From NCBI GenBank assembly GCA_963457665.1, contig OY735215.1, forward strand, positions 32,081,900 to 32,145,899: 64,000 nucleotides of DNA, written 5' to 3'. The notes beneath the pieces were generated by a model, which did no database searches, was not told the origin of the DNA, and saw nothing but the letters and a program-made list of their open reading frames with translations. Origin of the DNA: Thysanoteuthis rhombus (Eukaryota; Mollusca; Cephalopoda; Oegopsida; Thysanoteuthidae). Of this stretch, positions 32,925-43,012 are shown one piece after another. Within the stretch, counting starts at the first letter, position 1, and the number at the start of each line of letters is the position of its first letter. Position numbers and translations under genes: made by a program.

Positions 32925-33080
32925 CAAACTCTAGCTGGGACAGTTGGCGTTCACTTCACACAATTGCCCTTGGGAAATGCATGGATACATTTCTTTCCCT
33001 ACTGCTATGGTTAAATAGCAGGGTAGATTGGGCTCTTAAGCCTTGGTTGGCAACCAATCCACTGTGGTTTAAAGTCGGGA
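32925..33080 (+). repeat. Dispersed repeat family C, copy 2
   Basis: Contains CAAACTCTAGCTGGGACAGT, CAGTTGGCGTTCACTTCACA, CCCTTGGGAAATGCATGGAT, GGGTAGATTGGGCTCTT and CTTGGTTGGCAACC in the same order as copies at 13.1 and 42.2 kb. The 144-residue frame 32777-33211 running through it is a by-product of this repeat. Confidence 0.7.
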
Positions 33081-33489
33081 AAGATCAACCCCTCCCCCAG
33101 CGTGGTGAGAGGCCAGTACCAGACAGAGTGAGGAACATGTTCCCAAAATGTGCGGTTAATGGGGCTCTGGTGAAGCTTCGACGGGCCTTACAAACTACAA
33201 GTGGATTATAATAAATTACTGAAGTAGGAAGAAACAAAATACTAAAAAAAAGCTTTTTCTTTTAATTTGTTGTGTAGCCTTAATGAACTATACGTATTAA
33301 CATTTCATCAAGGAGAAAATAACATTTCCTCTATTGCCCCAGGTAGCAAGTGAATAAATATTTGTAAATTCTAAAACGTTCGAGCAAAGTCTGTTTTATC
33401 TTCGTCTTAATTTTCAGTGGCTTTCTATCACAACTTTTTGACTCAGACCGTAATGGTATGGCAACGATTAAACAGCATAATCGAAAAAA

Positions 33490-33640
33490 AAAGGAAAAGA
33501 GTAAAACCACAGTGAGAACCGAACTCGCACCCTCTCGCCAAAGGTTGTAATGAATTCAGTATGAGGTGTAAATCAGTGTCCTTCTAACTATGGAGCCCCT
33601 TGGCCGAATGGTTAAAAGCAGCCAAGCGGATACTGACCCG
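33490..33640 (-). repeat. Possible tRNA-derived SINE head
   Basis: On the minus strand ATAGTTAGAAGGACACTG (A-box-like) precedes GGTGCGAGTTCGGTTCTCAC (B-box-like) by about 60 bases. A tRNA-Leu/Ser-like start, TTGGCCGAATGGTTAAAAGC, is on the plus strand at 33600. Too incomplete to be a tRNA gene. Confidence 0.4.
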
Positions 33641-34500
33641 ATTTACATGAAATCTTGACTGTTTCAAGCAATTTGACTTTACTGAACCAAATACGAGAGC
33701 TAAAAATTGTGAATTATGTTGACAAGTGCGTAATTTTCAGGTATTCCTAATATTTTTATGTCTCATTACTGTATTGTGCTTTTGTTCACAGCTTGTTGAA
33801 ATTAAATGAAGATATGGATGTCATAAAATTGTCTGGGGTCGGAGGTGAAGTACTAGAAAAAGAAGTGAGGGAATGTCGAGCTGTCTGCTTCTTCTCTTTA
33901 ACCCCTGCATCTCGAGAAAATTTTTGTAATTTGATCAATTTCAGAGAAGTTTTAAGGCCGTATCGGATGAGTATTTGGACGTATACTAGCCAATTTTTTT
34001 ATCGTTGAATCTTTAAAATAGAAAATTATAGTAGTATATTGATTAGTGAGGAAAAGTCGTCTCTCTTTAAGAAAAAAAGCGAAAGGAAAACTGTTTTCAC
34101 ACGTTTTCACACGTTCCCACAGAAACATACAATTGTCTACAGTGTCAAAAGATGGTGATCCAAGTCAGGCTTCAAATTAGACGGAACCGTTCATCATATG
34201 TAAAGAAAGCGATTATAGTGTGTAAGGAACTTGAAATCGTGGAGACGAAATCAGGGCAACAGCAAAAATGTGAGATGATACTTTTACTAAACGTTTGAAC
34301 TTGTTATGTGATGCATCAGTCTTTAACTACCATATTGGTAATAAATGCTATTAACAATACCATCATAAGATTCTACGTGAGAAAGAAAGAATAGAAAATG
34401 AAGTCAAAGCCAGTATTTCTCTATTGGCTGACGAGGGAAATATTTGGAAATCTGCAAAGAAACGCGTAAGACATTATAGTACTCTAGCAAGCGCTACTTC
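33640..34500. other. Unassigned stretch
   Basis: AT-rich DNA. The remnant coding block described at 34.6 kb may start within it, but similarity is not clear here. Confidence 0.35.
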
Positions 34501-34516
34501 TAACGTAGACCGTTTA

Positions 34517-34517
34517 T

Positions 34518-34611
<94 letters not shown>

Positions 34612-34612
34612 C
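34517..34612. repeat. (CA)n-(TA)n microsatellite
   Basis: About 12 CA units then about 35 TA-type units. It appears to have expanded inside or just upstream of the degenerate coding remnant. Confidence 0.95.
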
Positions 34613-34619
34613 GGTGATC

Positions 34620-36985
34620 AGAAATCCCATGAGCATATTTACCAAAAGTATAGAACAAGTGAGTTACTAAGAGCTGAAGAGTTTCGAAAGCCGTTTCGTA
34701 CTTGATAAGTTGATGTTATCACTTGTACTCTTGATCTACATGATGTGTCAAGTGTCTTAGTGACAGTAGACTGTGTCACGACAATTGAGTTCCTGGCTAT
34801 TTACTCAGACACAAACGGAAACTTCTATCAGACGGGGAAAGTACAACTCGAGTATCAAAAAAAAAAAGGTGTCAGCGTTTTCTTGCATAGTTTACGACAA
34901 AACACGTGACTAGATAATGGTTATGGATACACTCCCGGTTAATCAGAGGCCAGTTTACATACATAGTGAAGAGATCAAGGTCAGTAACAAGGAACTAAAA
35001 CTAATGTTGTGTCATTACTTCGGAGATGGCATCAAGTTTTGAAAACCTAGAGTAGTTAGTAAAACCACAGATAGTTTTTTTTGCAGCCCCACCCCTCCAA
35101 ACAGAAGGAATAGCAGACGCCATATAAGATGCAATGCTGACAAGGAATGAACCATTCCATCAAGAGAAGCATTGCAGAGGCTGGATTTCGGTCTCAATGA
35201 TAAATTTGGTGATTCTCAAGATCTTAGAAACTCTTGAACTGAAAGTATAATACCTGATGTGTTTATAAACTTTTTTAAAAATTCACTTTTCAAAGTAGAT
35301 CCTAAACTCTATTGGAGAGTGTGATTGAAAATGATGACGAATTGGAAATATGGAAAAGTTTACAAAAGGAGAATCTTTAGGCACAAACTTCATTACAAAT
35401 AATGTATTACTGCATGTACCAGGGAACTGAGAAAACACTGTTACATATGACGACGAGAGAATTAATGCACGAGTAATATAATAGAAAAACATTAATAACA
35501 ACCTTCAATCGTGTAGGTTTAAATGTCTGCTATCCTAAAGTTATTTGCCGTCTCCATAACCTGCGCAGTACGCTTTTAATTAACCTCTGAGTGAAATTCG
35601 GATTCCAAGTTATTTCAAGACTGATTCATTCACGATTGACGCTTCCGATAACTTTGACCACGAGAAAGCTATCTTATCTGGTATAAGGAGGTTCTCCTGA
35701 CATCGTTTGTCTACTCTTCCAAGATAAACTAGTAGACACACCCAGTAAAGTCATGCTTATCAGACACTAGTGTCATAGGAGGGATGAAAGCAGTTCGAGA
35801 GTTTCTTCCACGCCAGAAGTTACTGCCCTATTTCTAACCGGCAAAACGTGTTGATCTCCCAAACGATTACGAAGTCGCCTCAACTATTTACGATAAATGA
35901 GAATGAGAAAAAAACAGTTTGGAAAATCGTGCATACAGTTCTGAGATTTCCAATCCAGAAAAAAAAACTTTGAACAGCCGGCACCGTAGTGGAGTGCTTT
36001 CAATGCATTTCGCTCAAAGTAAAAACTACAGTAGAAACAAGGATATTTACCCGTAACCCCATAACCAGCAACTCAGCACTGTATTATTTCAATAGTATCC
36101 TCGACCCGTGGCACCAAAACTATTTACCAGTACTCGGTGACGAAGGCATATACACTATTGCATGTGAAATCGAGCTAATTAATCCAGATAAGTTAAAAAA
36201 TATAGCCTCATTTTTTGAGCTTTTCAAATAACTAAAAAGTAAATATGCCCGTGGGAGTATAGTTTCACATATGTTCATTGAATACTGAGAGTTTGAAGTA
36301 AACGTGATACTGTCTGTTTTACTAAGAAAGAACTATTTGAAGCGAGTAAAAGGGGTGTTCATTTTGGGGAAAAACACCTTCAGGATGCAGGTGAAGCCAT
36401 TTCTGAAAAAGCATTCTCTTGAGTCTTATGCATCAAAGTTTGAAAAGTTACTTCAAATCCATCTGAATATTTTTTTGTCGAGGGGAAAAAAGGAGCAGAT
36501 TATATGAATAAAGATGTCAATGTGATAAAGCTCCTCGCAGACTGTGAGGTATTCGATGATCTTGGAAAGCAAACATTAGATCAATCTTTTTTACTTGGGA
36601 TCATTTCCATTTGGCTCCTAAGAAATTTGATCTACCCTAATAGACAAGGTCTCTGGCAACTACATCTGGATATAGTACAGGAATTCCAACCAGTATTTGT
36701 AACGTTTGATTGCTTTAACTACCAGCGGTAGTCTTTTTACGTTTAGAAGACATGGGGAGATAACCCATGACAGTCCAAGCAGTGTACAAAATTTTTATGT
36801 CGGGGAAGCATGTCGTGAAACGGTATCAAGATGCATTCATAGCCGTTGCAGCAAATATAGCATTAGAGAAAACCATTAATAGATCCCAAGAAAGTTGATC
36901 TAACATCATAAGGTTTATGAAACAAAATGGATGAACCTGTATCGGAACAATTATTCGACTGAAAATCAGTTACAAATACACCTGG
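34620..36985 (+). pseudogene. Degraded copy of an uncharacterised multi-copy gene family
   Basis: Plus-strand frames show a run of protein-like blocks in consistent order: HEHIYQKYRTSELLRAEEF (34630), LDLHDVSSVLVTVDCVTTIE (34730), PAKRVDLPNDYEVASTIYDK (35840), PITSNSALYYFNSILDPW (36060), YLPVLGDEGIYTIACEIELI (36125), then RKNYLKRVKGVFIL (36325), HLDIVQEFQPVFVTFDCFNY (36664). From memory, the LGDEG.Y.IACEI and LLP.FAAFDR.NY.RW blocks resemble long uncharacterised proteins repeated many times in cnidarian, mollusc and fish genomes. Their function and any mobile-element class are unknown to me. The copy is broken in many places and not functional. Moderate spacing between blocks fits an old single-exon copy rather than a spliced host gene. 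Confidence 0.5.
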
Positions 36986-36999
36986 GATGCAAAAGCCCA

Positions 37000-38890
37000 A
37001 ATAATTGTTTTTACTCCAAATTCTCATTAATTAGTCTATTTATTTATTGCTTATTCACAGTCTATATCTGCTCTATTTGCTTCTTTCAACGCGACAATTA
37101 TCTTATTTAGAAATAGACGTATAAGATCCCACAGAATGTGCGCGAATCGAATCATATAATGAAAAGGGTCATCTTGCAAATCTTCAAACTCAGATTGTGG
37201 CTGTACCATCATAGGAAGAATATAGACATTGAATGTTTAGGAGTTCCAAGGGACATTTACTGAGGCCATACTTCTATACCTTCTTTCAATATCACTGGAT
37301 TGATTGAATGATGGTTCACTTAGACCTTTGCGAATTTGTTTTTTTTTTGGTGAAATTAAACCTTTAAAATCTATCCCAATGACTTCATTATGGCATGCAA
37401 GCTGAATAAGATATGCCTCATATAAGTATAAGGAAAAAAAAACTTCTCCGTTATTCCTTTGCAAGTTGAAATGGATCATATAAAATTTGCAAAAAAAATT
37501 TTTTTTTAATAAAATCTGAACATGTTTATAAAAGTCTTTGTAGATATTCGTTTTCAAGATAACATATCACTTTACTAATCTTGTATTAAAAAAAATGAAT
37601 GAAAAACAATAAAAATGATAAATAAAAAGCAAAAACAGTTATCAAAACATTGCTTTTTAACTTTATAAATATGACCTACAAAATATCGAGATAACTCCTA
37701 TGTAAACCATCTTTGATGACGTCATAGCTGGAAAACTTACCACGTGGCAGATGTCTACGCGCGTCGAAAATACTTAGAACTCCAAGTAAGCATTTCTAAG
37801 AAAAAAAAATCTCCCTAACTAAACTTTCTTAGAGAACCATAACCAGATCTTAGTTTCAAAGGGAGGCCTGAATTGCACAAAACGTTTCAGGATATTGAAC
37901 ATGCAAGCAGTTTGACGGTTATTAAAGATTTTACAAGTATATGAATTGCTACTAAATGCATTAGTTTTGTTTTTGTTTTTTGGGGTTTTTTTTTTTGGTG
38001 TGAGGGGAATTTGAATGGATTTTCGACCATTTTTTTTTTCTTTTCTTTCAAGCGTCGTAACGATACGACACAAGTCCTGTCCTTACCTAAGAACATCGCG
38101 CTCACCATCACGAAGTTAACCGCGCTTACATTATTAAGGTGTACGCAAGATGGCGCTTCTATTTCATTGCAACCCGTTTCCTCCACCCATTCCCCCCCCC
38201 CTACCCACTCTCCTGAAGAACGCGATGATTTGGTAAAAGGGGTGGAAAGGTGGTCTGAATATTACACACTCTTCCAGAAGCGGGAATAAGATGACGAAAT
38301 CTTTGATGATTCATGATGACTAATTCGGCGAAGGCGTCCCCACCCTAACACTCACTGTTGACCCCCTGCTTCCGCATCACCCCCGTTCCTCCGCCACTTT
38401 CTCTTGTACTTCCAGCACTACCCAAGCCCTTATTCTTTAACTTAGAGAGAACTTCCTTTATATTAAATGACTTTGAAGAATTCGTCGAGTAGTATTCATA
38501 TGTGGAGATTCAGAAATATATCTTCAACTGCAGGAAACATAACGTTTTGATGTTTCGTTTCCTCGAAGTGTCCCCACTTTCTTGAAAACTGTCTCGTTAT
38601 GTAGAGAGATCTCACAAGCCATTAATCCTGAGTTCTGCGTGCTTGATAAATGATGCCTTATGCCCGTTCGAAGTTTTGTAAATATAACGAGCTATGATCA
38701 CTATTTAGTAGATCACCGTTAACCACAAAGGACTGACAAGTATGTGCCATACTGAAAGAAAGAATCGCAACAGAGACCATAAAACGCATAACTTGGCTAA
38801 GCAGTAGCTTTTCTACCCATAGCAGTGCGATACTTAGCAGGTTATTCTCGTAAGCTATTTCGAGCGTAATCGATCCTCACTAAGATCTCT
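37000..38890. other. Unassigned stretch with a GC-richer patch
   Basis: Mostly AT-rich with A and T runs. 38080-38420 is GC- and C-richer and includes GCAAGATGGCGCTTC at about 38142, close to the YY1 AAGATGGCG consensus found at some transcription starts. No coding frame of note follows, so promoter function is only a possibility. A TGACGTCA palindrome lies near 37716. Confidence 0.35.
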
Positions 38891-38934
38891 AACATGGTGA
38901 CCCTGTGTCATACTAAACTGAACTTAGACAAATA

Positions 38935-39715
38935 TTTACCTGCAAGGCGTCCGGAACGACTGATTTAAAAACGGCGAAATCGACCTGACCTAAAATTGAT
39001 TATTAGAGGCCATTTCAGGTCAGCACTACCTATCTTTTGTTTACCGTGGGGTCAAGTTTCCCTTATGCACATATTTTCAGCCTTTAGGGCGCAGCCGTCC
39101 ACGTTAGATATGAAAACGCCAAAATTAATTGTCATGGATCATCACCAGCTACTCTATGTTCATCTTGGGGTCAAGTTACGATTGTACACGAAGACCGTAG
39201 GATGTAGCCGTCATCAATTGATTTGAACATGCCGGCCAAAATTGATCTGACCTGAAATTGACCTTCACTAGAGGTCAGCACCAGCTATCCTCTATGCATT
39301 ACAAAAAAAAAAGATTATCCTCTGCATTACTGATGCTAAAGACTATAAAGAGAGGGTTATTTATTATAATCATGTATAATGATGCCAAACAGTTATTGTG
39401 ATCAAAATCAATCGCTCACAAACACAATGAAAATGAATTTAAAATTCATATTTTTTCTTATAATGTTAAGTAGTTTATAACAACGAATTTGATAGCTTAA
39501 CGATGAAAACATAACAATGAACGTTAATTCGCAGCTTTTCGGATGCAGCCATTTGCGTTAGTTTAGAAAATGCCAAAATTGGCCTGATCCAATCACGATT
39601 GACCTGACTTTGGAACTGACCTTCAGAAGTCACCGGAAGTCATCACCTCTTATTCTATGTTCATCCCGGGAAAGTTACCCATGTACACGAATTTGAAGCA
39701 AATAGGGCGGAACTG
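38935..39715 (-). repeat. Satellite-like repeat family, inverted array
   Basis: Read on the minus strand, several monomers repeat the order GGTCAATTTCAGGTCAG, GCGTTTTCATATCTAACG, ACGGCTGCGCCCTAAAGGCTG, TAACTTGACCCCAAGATGAA and AGTAGCTGGTGATG. This is the family of 5974-6738. Monomer spacing is irregular (113 bp between two GCAGCC/GTAGCC anchors at 39091 and 39204), and unrelated AT-rich DNA interrupts it at about 39300-39520. Confidence 0.75.
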
Positions 39716-39719
39716 TTTC

Positions 39720-40255
39720 GGAATTTAAAAAACATACAGTTATAAACAAAGAAACAGACAAGCATTCTTGGTCTTTATTGTATTATATTCTGACGAACGG
39801 TTTTCTTGGTGGTTGAAGTAGTTGCGTAATGCTCGATGAAACCAGTGATTGGTGTAAATCAAATATTGATTTTGTAGGCAGGTGAGCTATCCTCATTCGG
39901 CATATGCCGCTCCACAATCTTCTCAGCTCCTATTCGATTTTCATCTGGACTGTCTCCCGTATAAACACCTTCTAAGTATTAGCTTGGTTATCCTTTCATA
40001 CATGCGCAACGCGTCGGTAGATTGGACTTATTTCCTTTGCAATGGCCGAGATGTTATAAATACCAGAAGAGTTTAATGGGTCTGGGGTCGTCAAGAAAAG
40101 CATTGGGGAAAGACGGGATGGGGAAGAGGAAGACCAGAGAGACGGAGGAGGAGGAGAAATCAAACGGAGAGGACGGAGAGGGCAGCTAGAAGACGATAAT
40201 AATGAGCATGGTGATGACGAGGAATGGAAAGTAAGAAAGGTATGTAGAACGAAGA
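39720..40255. other. Unassigned stretch with a GA-rich patch
   Basis: 39720-40080 is unassigned; 40085-40190 is GA-rich low complexity. Confidence 0.4.
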
Positions 40256-40259
40256 AAGA

Positions 40260-40590
40260 AGTTGAGCAACGTCAAGCCTGGTCAGTACTTGAATGGGGAA
40301 CCGCTGAGAGTTACCAGGTCTCGTGAGCGAGAACGTTGAAGTGAGCGAGGCCACTTCAATTGTTGTCACCTCCAAATATATCTCATGTCGCTAATCGAGT
40401 CAAGAGAAATATATGATATAGCGATCCCAGAAAACAACGTCAAGCCTAGTCAGTACTTGAATGGGTGACCGCTAGGGGTTACCAGGTCCCCTGAGCGGGA
40501 ACAGTGTAATGAGCGACGCCACTTCCATTGTAGTCGCCTCCAAATATATCTCATGTCGCTAATCGAGACAAGAGAAATGTATAATATGCT
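40260..40590 (+). repeat. Tandem pair of 5S-rRNA-derived units, 168-bp period
   Basis: Unit 1 (40260) reads GTTGAGCAACGTCAAGCCTG then GTCAGTACTTGAATGGG; unit 2 (40435) repeats it as CAACGTCAAGCCTAGTCAGT then TTGAATGGGTGACCGC. This is the 3' half of 5S rRNA (AAGCAACGTCGGGCC, GGTTAGTACTTGGATGGGTG, ACCGCCTGGGAATACCGGGT) with scattered substitutions. It includes the region of internal control box C; the 5' half with box A is absent. Each unit continues with a shared non-5S part (CCACTTC.ATTGT.GTC, CTCCAAATATATCTCATGTC). The 168-bp spacing is identical measured at two anchors. Pseudogene or 5S-derived retroposon, not a working 5S gene. A third non-5S part lies at 42320-42415. Confidence 0.75.
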
Positions 40591-40644
40591 TGCTGATCAA
40601 CTAAATCTATATTTGTAAGGCCATTTCTGTTCGAACGGATAGGA

Positions 40645-40820
40645 ACATTTAGATTCAGTTATACATCGATGTTATAAATAAGCCTGTCAGAATAAGACCC
40701 CTTAAAAGTAAAAAAAGCCTTTTTTTTTCAAAAATCGAAAGAAAAATTTTCTTCAGAAAGGACCTAGTGGAGTACTGATGCCATTTTCCAAGTCTATTGA
40801 TAAAATTATCGGTGAGATCA
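40645..40820 (+). repeat. Dispersed repeat family F, copy 1
   Basis: Blocks ATTCAGTTATACATCGATGT, AATAAGCCTGTCAGAATAAG, AGAAAAATTTTCTTCAGAAA and GAGTACTGATGCCATTTTCC recur in order at 41425-41595 and, more diverged, at 60655-60800 and 60818-60970. No coding recognised. Confidence 0.65.
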
Positions 40821-40989
40821 GGGTTCGCACTGTGACCAAGTTAATTGCTCTCATGTCATAGCAACAATAGTTGCAAGTACCAAAAATCATTTTTGAGGAA
40901 GTTCTTACCCTATGCGTTCGCATGTGAGGGTCTCCATGTTGAACTGGCCTCGTGGGGCCTCGGGTAAATAGGAACTAGCCAGCTGGAAT

Positions 40990-41230
40990 AAAGGGTGAGA
41001 CGGTGGGAAGGATGAGATCAGGATATTTTTCTTTGTATAATCATAAGAATCAGAAAAAAGAAGACGACGACGGTGATGATTTGAAGAAGGGGAATGAGAC
41101 GAAGAAGAAGAAATGAGAAATAAAGACAGAGCAAAAGAAAAGGGGATGTAATTCGAGGAAGAAGATAGAGAGGAAGGACGGAGAGGCGAAAGAAGAAAGT
41201 GAATGTAGAGGAGAGAGAGGAAGGGGAATC
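40990..41230. repeat. GA-rich low complexity
   Basis: Purine-rich GAAGA/GAGGA repeats. The minus frames of 60-121 residues are Ser/Leu/Phe translations of this tract. Confidence 0.85.
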
Positions 41231-41249
41231 ATGAGAAGAAATAACGAAA

Positions 41250-41595
41250 GAGTAAAATGAAAGAAAACTCGCTATCACAGTCGATAATCGAACAACAGAG
41301 TCAAAATCTGAAATCATGAAAAAAAAATAATAATAAATATGGTTAGAATAAATTCTATTAATGACAGCACTGACATTTCCCACGGGGAAAAATCAAGAAT
41401 AGAGTTTTTTAAAAAACATCTAGAAACATTTAAATTCAGTTATACCTAGATGTTATTAATAAACCCGTCATAATAAGACGCCTAAAAAGTCAAAAAAGCT
41501 TCTTTTTTTTTCAGAAACAAAAGAAAAATTTTCTTTAGAAAGGACCCAGGGGAGTATTGATGCCATTTTCCAAGTCTATTGACAAAACGGTATGG
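41250..41595 (+). repeat. Dispersed repeat family F, longest copy
   Basis: Begins AAAACTCGCTATCACAGTCG, then GATAATCGAACAACAGAGTC and ATATGGTTAGAATAAATTC. It continues through ATTATTAATAAACCCGTC-like and GAAAGGACCCAGGGGAGTAT blocks and ends at a (CA)n-(TA)n microsatellite (41600-41652). The upstream half is shared with 60495-60630, so the family is at least 330 bp. Confidence 0.65.
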
Positions 41596-41599
41596 CACG

Positions 41600-41605
41600 C
41601 ACACG

Positions 41606-41652
<47 letters not shown>
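41600..41652. repeat. (CA)n-(TA)n microsatellite
   Basis: CA units then TA units at the 3' boundary of family F copy 2. Confidence 0.95.
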
Positions 41653-41654
<2 letters not shown>

Positions 41655-41799
41655 GATAGAACCTTTGATCATCTTTGATGGCTACGGTCATTCAACAATA
41701 ATTTGGAGAAATATTCGGTGTGCGCCACATTTTAAATAAGAAAGAAAAGAAAAGGTAAGGTATGGTTTTGGTTATGGCACACAGAAGTTGTAGCAAAAG

Positions 41800-42115
41800 C
41801 AACCTGGGGTAGTGTTTAGCGAGCTTGCATTATGAGTTCGATCCCTCGGTACGCGCTTCATACTTCTGGTTTTGTGCCAGAACTAAGCCTCAATTAGTAA
41901 ATTGCAAGAGCGAGTTGGGATAAGGCTTAGCGAACTCGTCTGGCAGATCACTATTTCTGTGCAGTGAATTCGTGTAACTTGGTGACCCATATTTATAGCT
42001 TTATGTCGGGCTGAGCTAGCCTTAGTAAATACCAGTAGGGCACTTCATCATGGGGTAGTGGTTAACGAACTAGTTTAGTAGACTATCACTACCATTGCGC
42101 GTTGGACGTAAAACT
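41800..42115 (+). repeat. Three tRNA-derived SINE heads in a row
   Basis: GGGGTAGTGTTTAGCGAGC with ATGAGTTCGATCCCTCGG (about 41810-41855), GGGATAAGGCTTAGCGAAC with GCAGTGAATTCGTGTAAC (about 41916-41980), and GGGGTAGTGGTTAACGAAC with ACCATTGCGCGTTGG (about 42052-42105). Each pairs an A-box-like start with a B-box-like end. All are too diverged to fold as tRNAs. Confidence 0.6.
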
Positions 42116-42124
42116 AGTCTCGAA

Positions 42125-42420
42125 AACCTACCGGGGAATTAAGAGTGTCGTTATTGCGAATTTGCCGTTATTATGGATGGATTTTATACGAAGTTTCGTT
42201 AAAAAAAAAAAAAAAAGACGAAAGACCTGGCGAGTTGAGTTCCCAACTCCGGCGGGGACAGTGCGCTCACTTCACACCAATACCCTTTGGAAAGGCAAAG
42301 GTCCATCTTTCCCCGCAGCTATGGGTAAAACAGAGCCGTGAGTGACGCCACTTCGGATGCTTGTCGCTCCTAAGTTTAATCCACGTATCGCAAATGGGTT
42401 GAGTAAGAAGTAATATTGTA
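42125..42420 (+). repeat. Composite: transposon-end-like block, family C copy 3, 5S-unit tail
   Basis: 42130-42195 matches 31700-31775 (CCGGGGAATTA.GAGTG, then ATACGAAGT). 42222-42320 is family C (GGGGACAGTGCGCTCACTTC, CCCTTTGGAAAGGCAAAGG). 42320-42415 (GAGTGACGCCACTTC, TTGTCGCTCC, ATCGCAAATGGGTTGAG) matches the non-5S half of the units at 40.3-40.6 kb. The three parts are joined head to tail within 300 bp. Confidence 0.55.
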
Positions 42421-42535
42421 CGTGCAGCTCGTTAGCAGTAGCCAACGGAAGGGCACTACTTACTTACTGCTGACCGGGTAAAACCTTGAGTCGGGTCGGA
42501 TGTGCTCTTGTGACAAACTAAGCTATCCTCAATAA

Positions 42536-42812
42536 ATGACCATAGAATCAATCTTAGTAAGATGGCAATGGGCAGGCCATGTTGCAAGAATGAAAGACAG
42601 CAAATGGACATCACGTCTCACAACATGGATCCCCAGAGATCTCATGCGAAACCGAGGCCGAAAGAATACAAGACAGAAAGATGAACTAGACAGATTCAGG
42701 AAATACTGGCTCCCCGACGCCCATGATAGAGAAGTGTGGCAAATCCTGTGGAAGGTCTATGTCCAACGACGGACGTTAAAAGACTGATGATTATGATGAT
42801 GATGATGATTTG
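42536..42812 (+). mobile_element. RTE-like LINE, 5'-truncated copy 4
   Basis: An 83-residue open frame encodes VRWQWAGHVARMKDSKWTS, RLTTWIPRDLMRNRGRKNT, DELDRFRKYWLPDAHDREVW and KVYVQRRTLKD, the clean C-terminus of this LINE family. Only the last 80 or so codons remain, so it has no activity of its own. It ends AAAAGACTGATGATTATGATG with further ATG units. Least degraded of the four copies, so probably the youngest. Confidence 0.85.
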
Positions 42813-42839
42813 TGTGAATATATATACTAAGTTTAGTTT

Positions 42840-43012
42840 AGTCCAGTACATGGTCATTATAATTGGACACTAATGAGGATCAAACTCACTACATTGCCTA
42901 AAGGCAAGCTAGATTAGATTGTTAACCATCACTTTAAGCGAAGCACCTTTGCTTCAGGTATTAATCAAGTGCTAGACCAGAATTGTAGGGCTTCGGTGAG
43001 GATTGAACCCGC
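42840..43012 (-). repeat. tRNA-derived SINE heads
   Basis: Minus strand: GTGATGGTTAACAATCTAATC with GTAGTGAGTTTGATCCTC (42870-42935) and, at 42985-43012, GCGGGTTCAATCCTCACCG, a B-box whose upstream half is replaced by the end of the mariner relic at 43013. Confidence 0.6.

Noticed and set aside
32777-33211. 144-residue plus frame as a gene
   Set aside because: It is explained by dispersed repeat family C, which recurs at 13.1 and 42.2 kb without the same reading frame.
20478-37725. CRE palindromes TGACGTCA near 20483, 29897 and 37716 as regulatory sites
   Set aside because: Three 8-base matches in 64 kb is only slightly above chance, and none has promoter context.
40260-40500. Functional 5S rRNA genes
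   Set aside because: Only the 3' half of 5S is present, with substitutions, and there is no box A.
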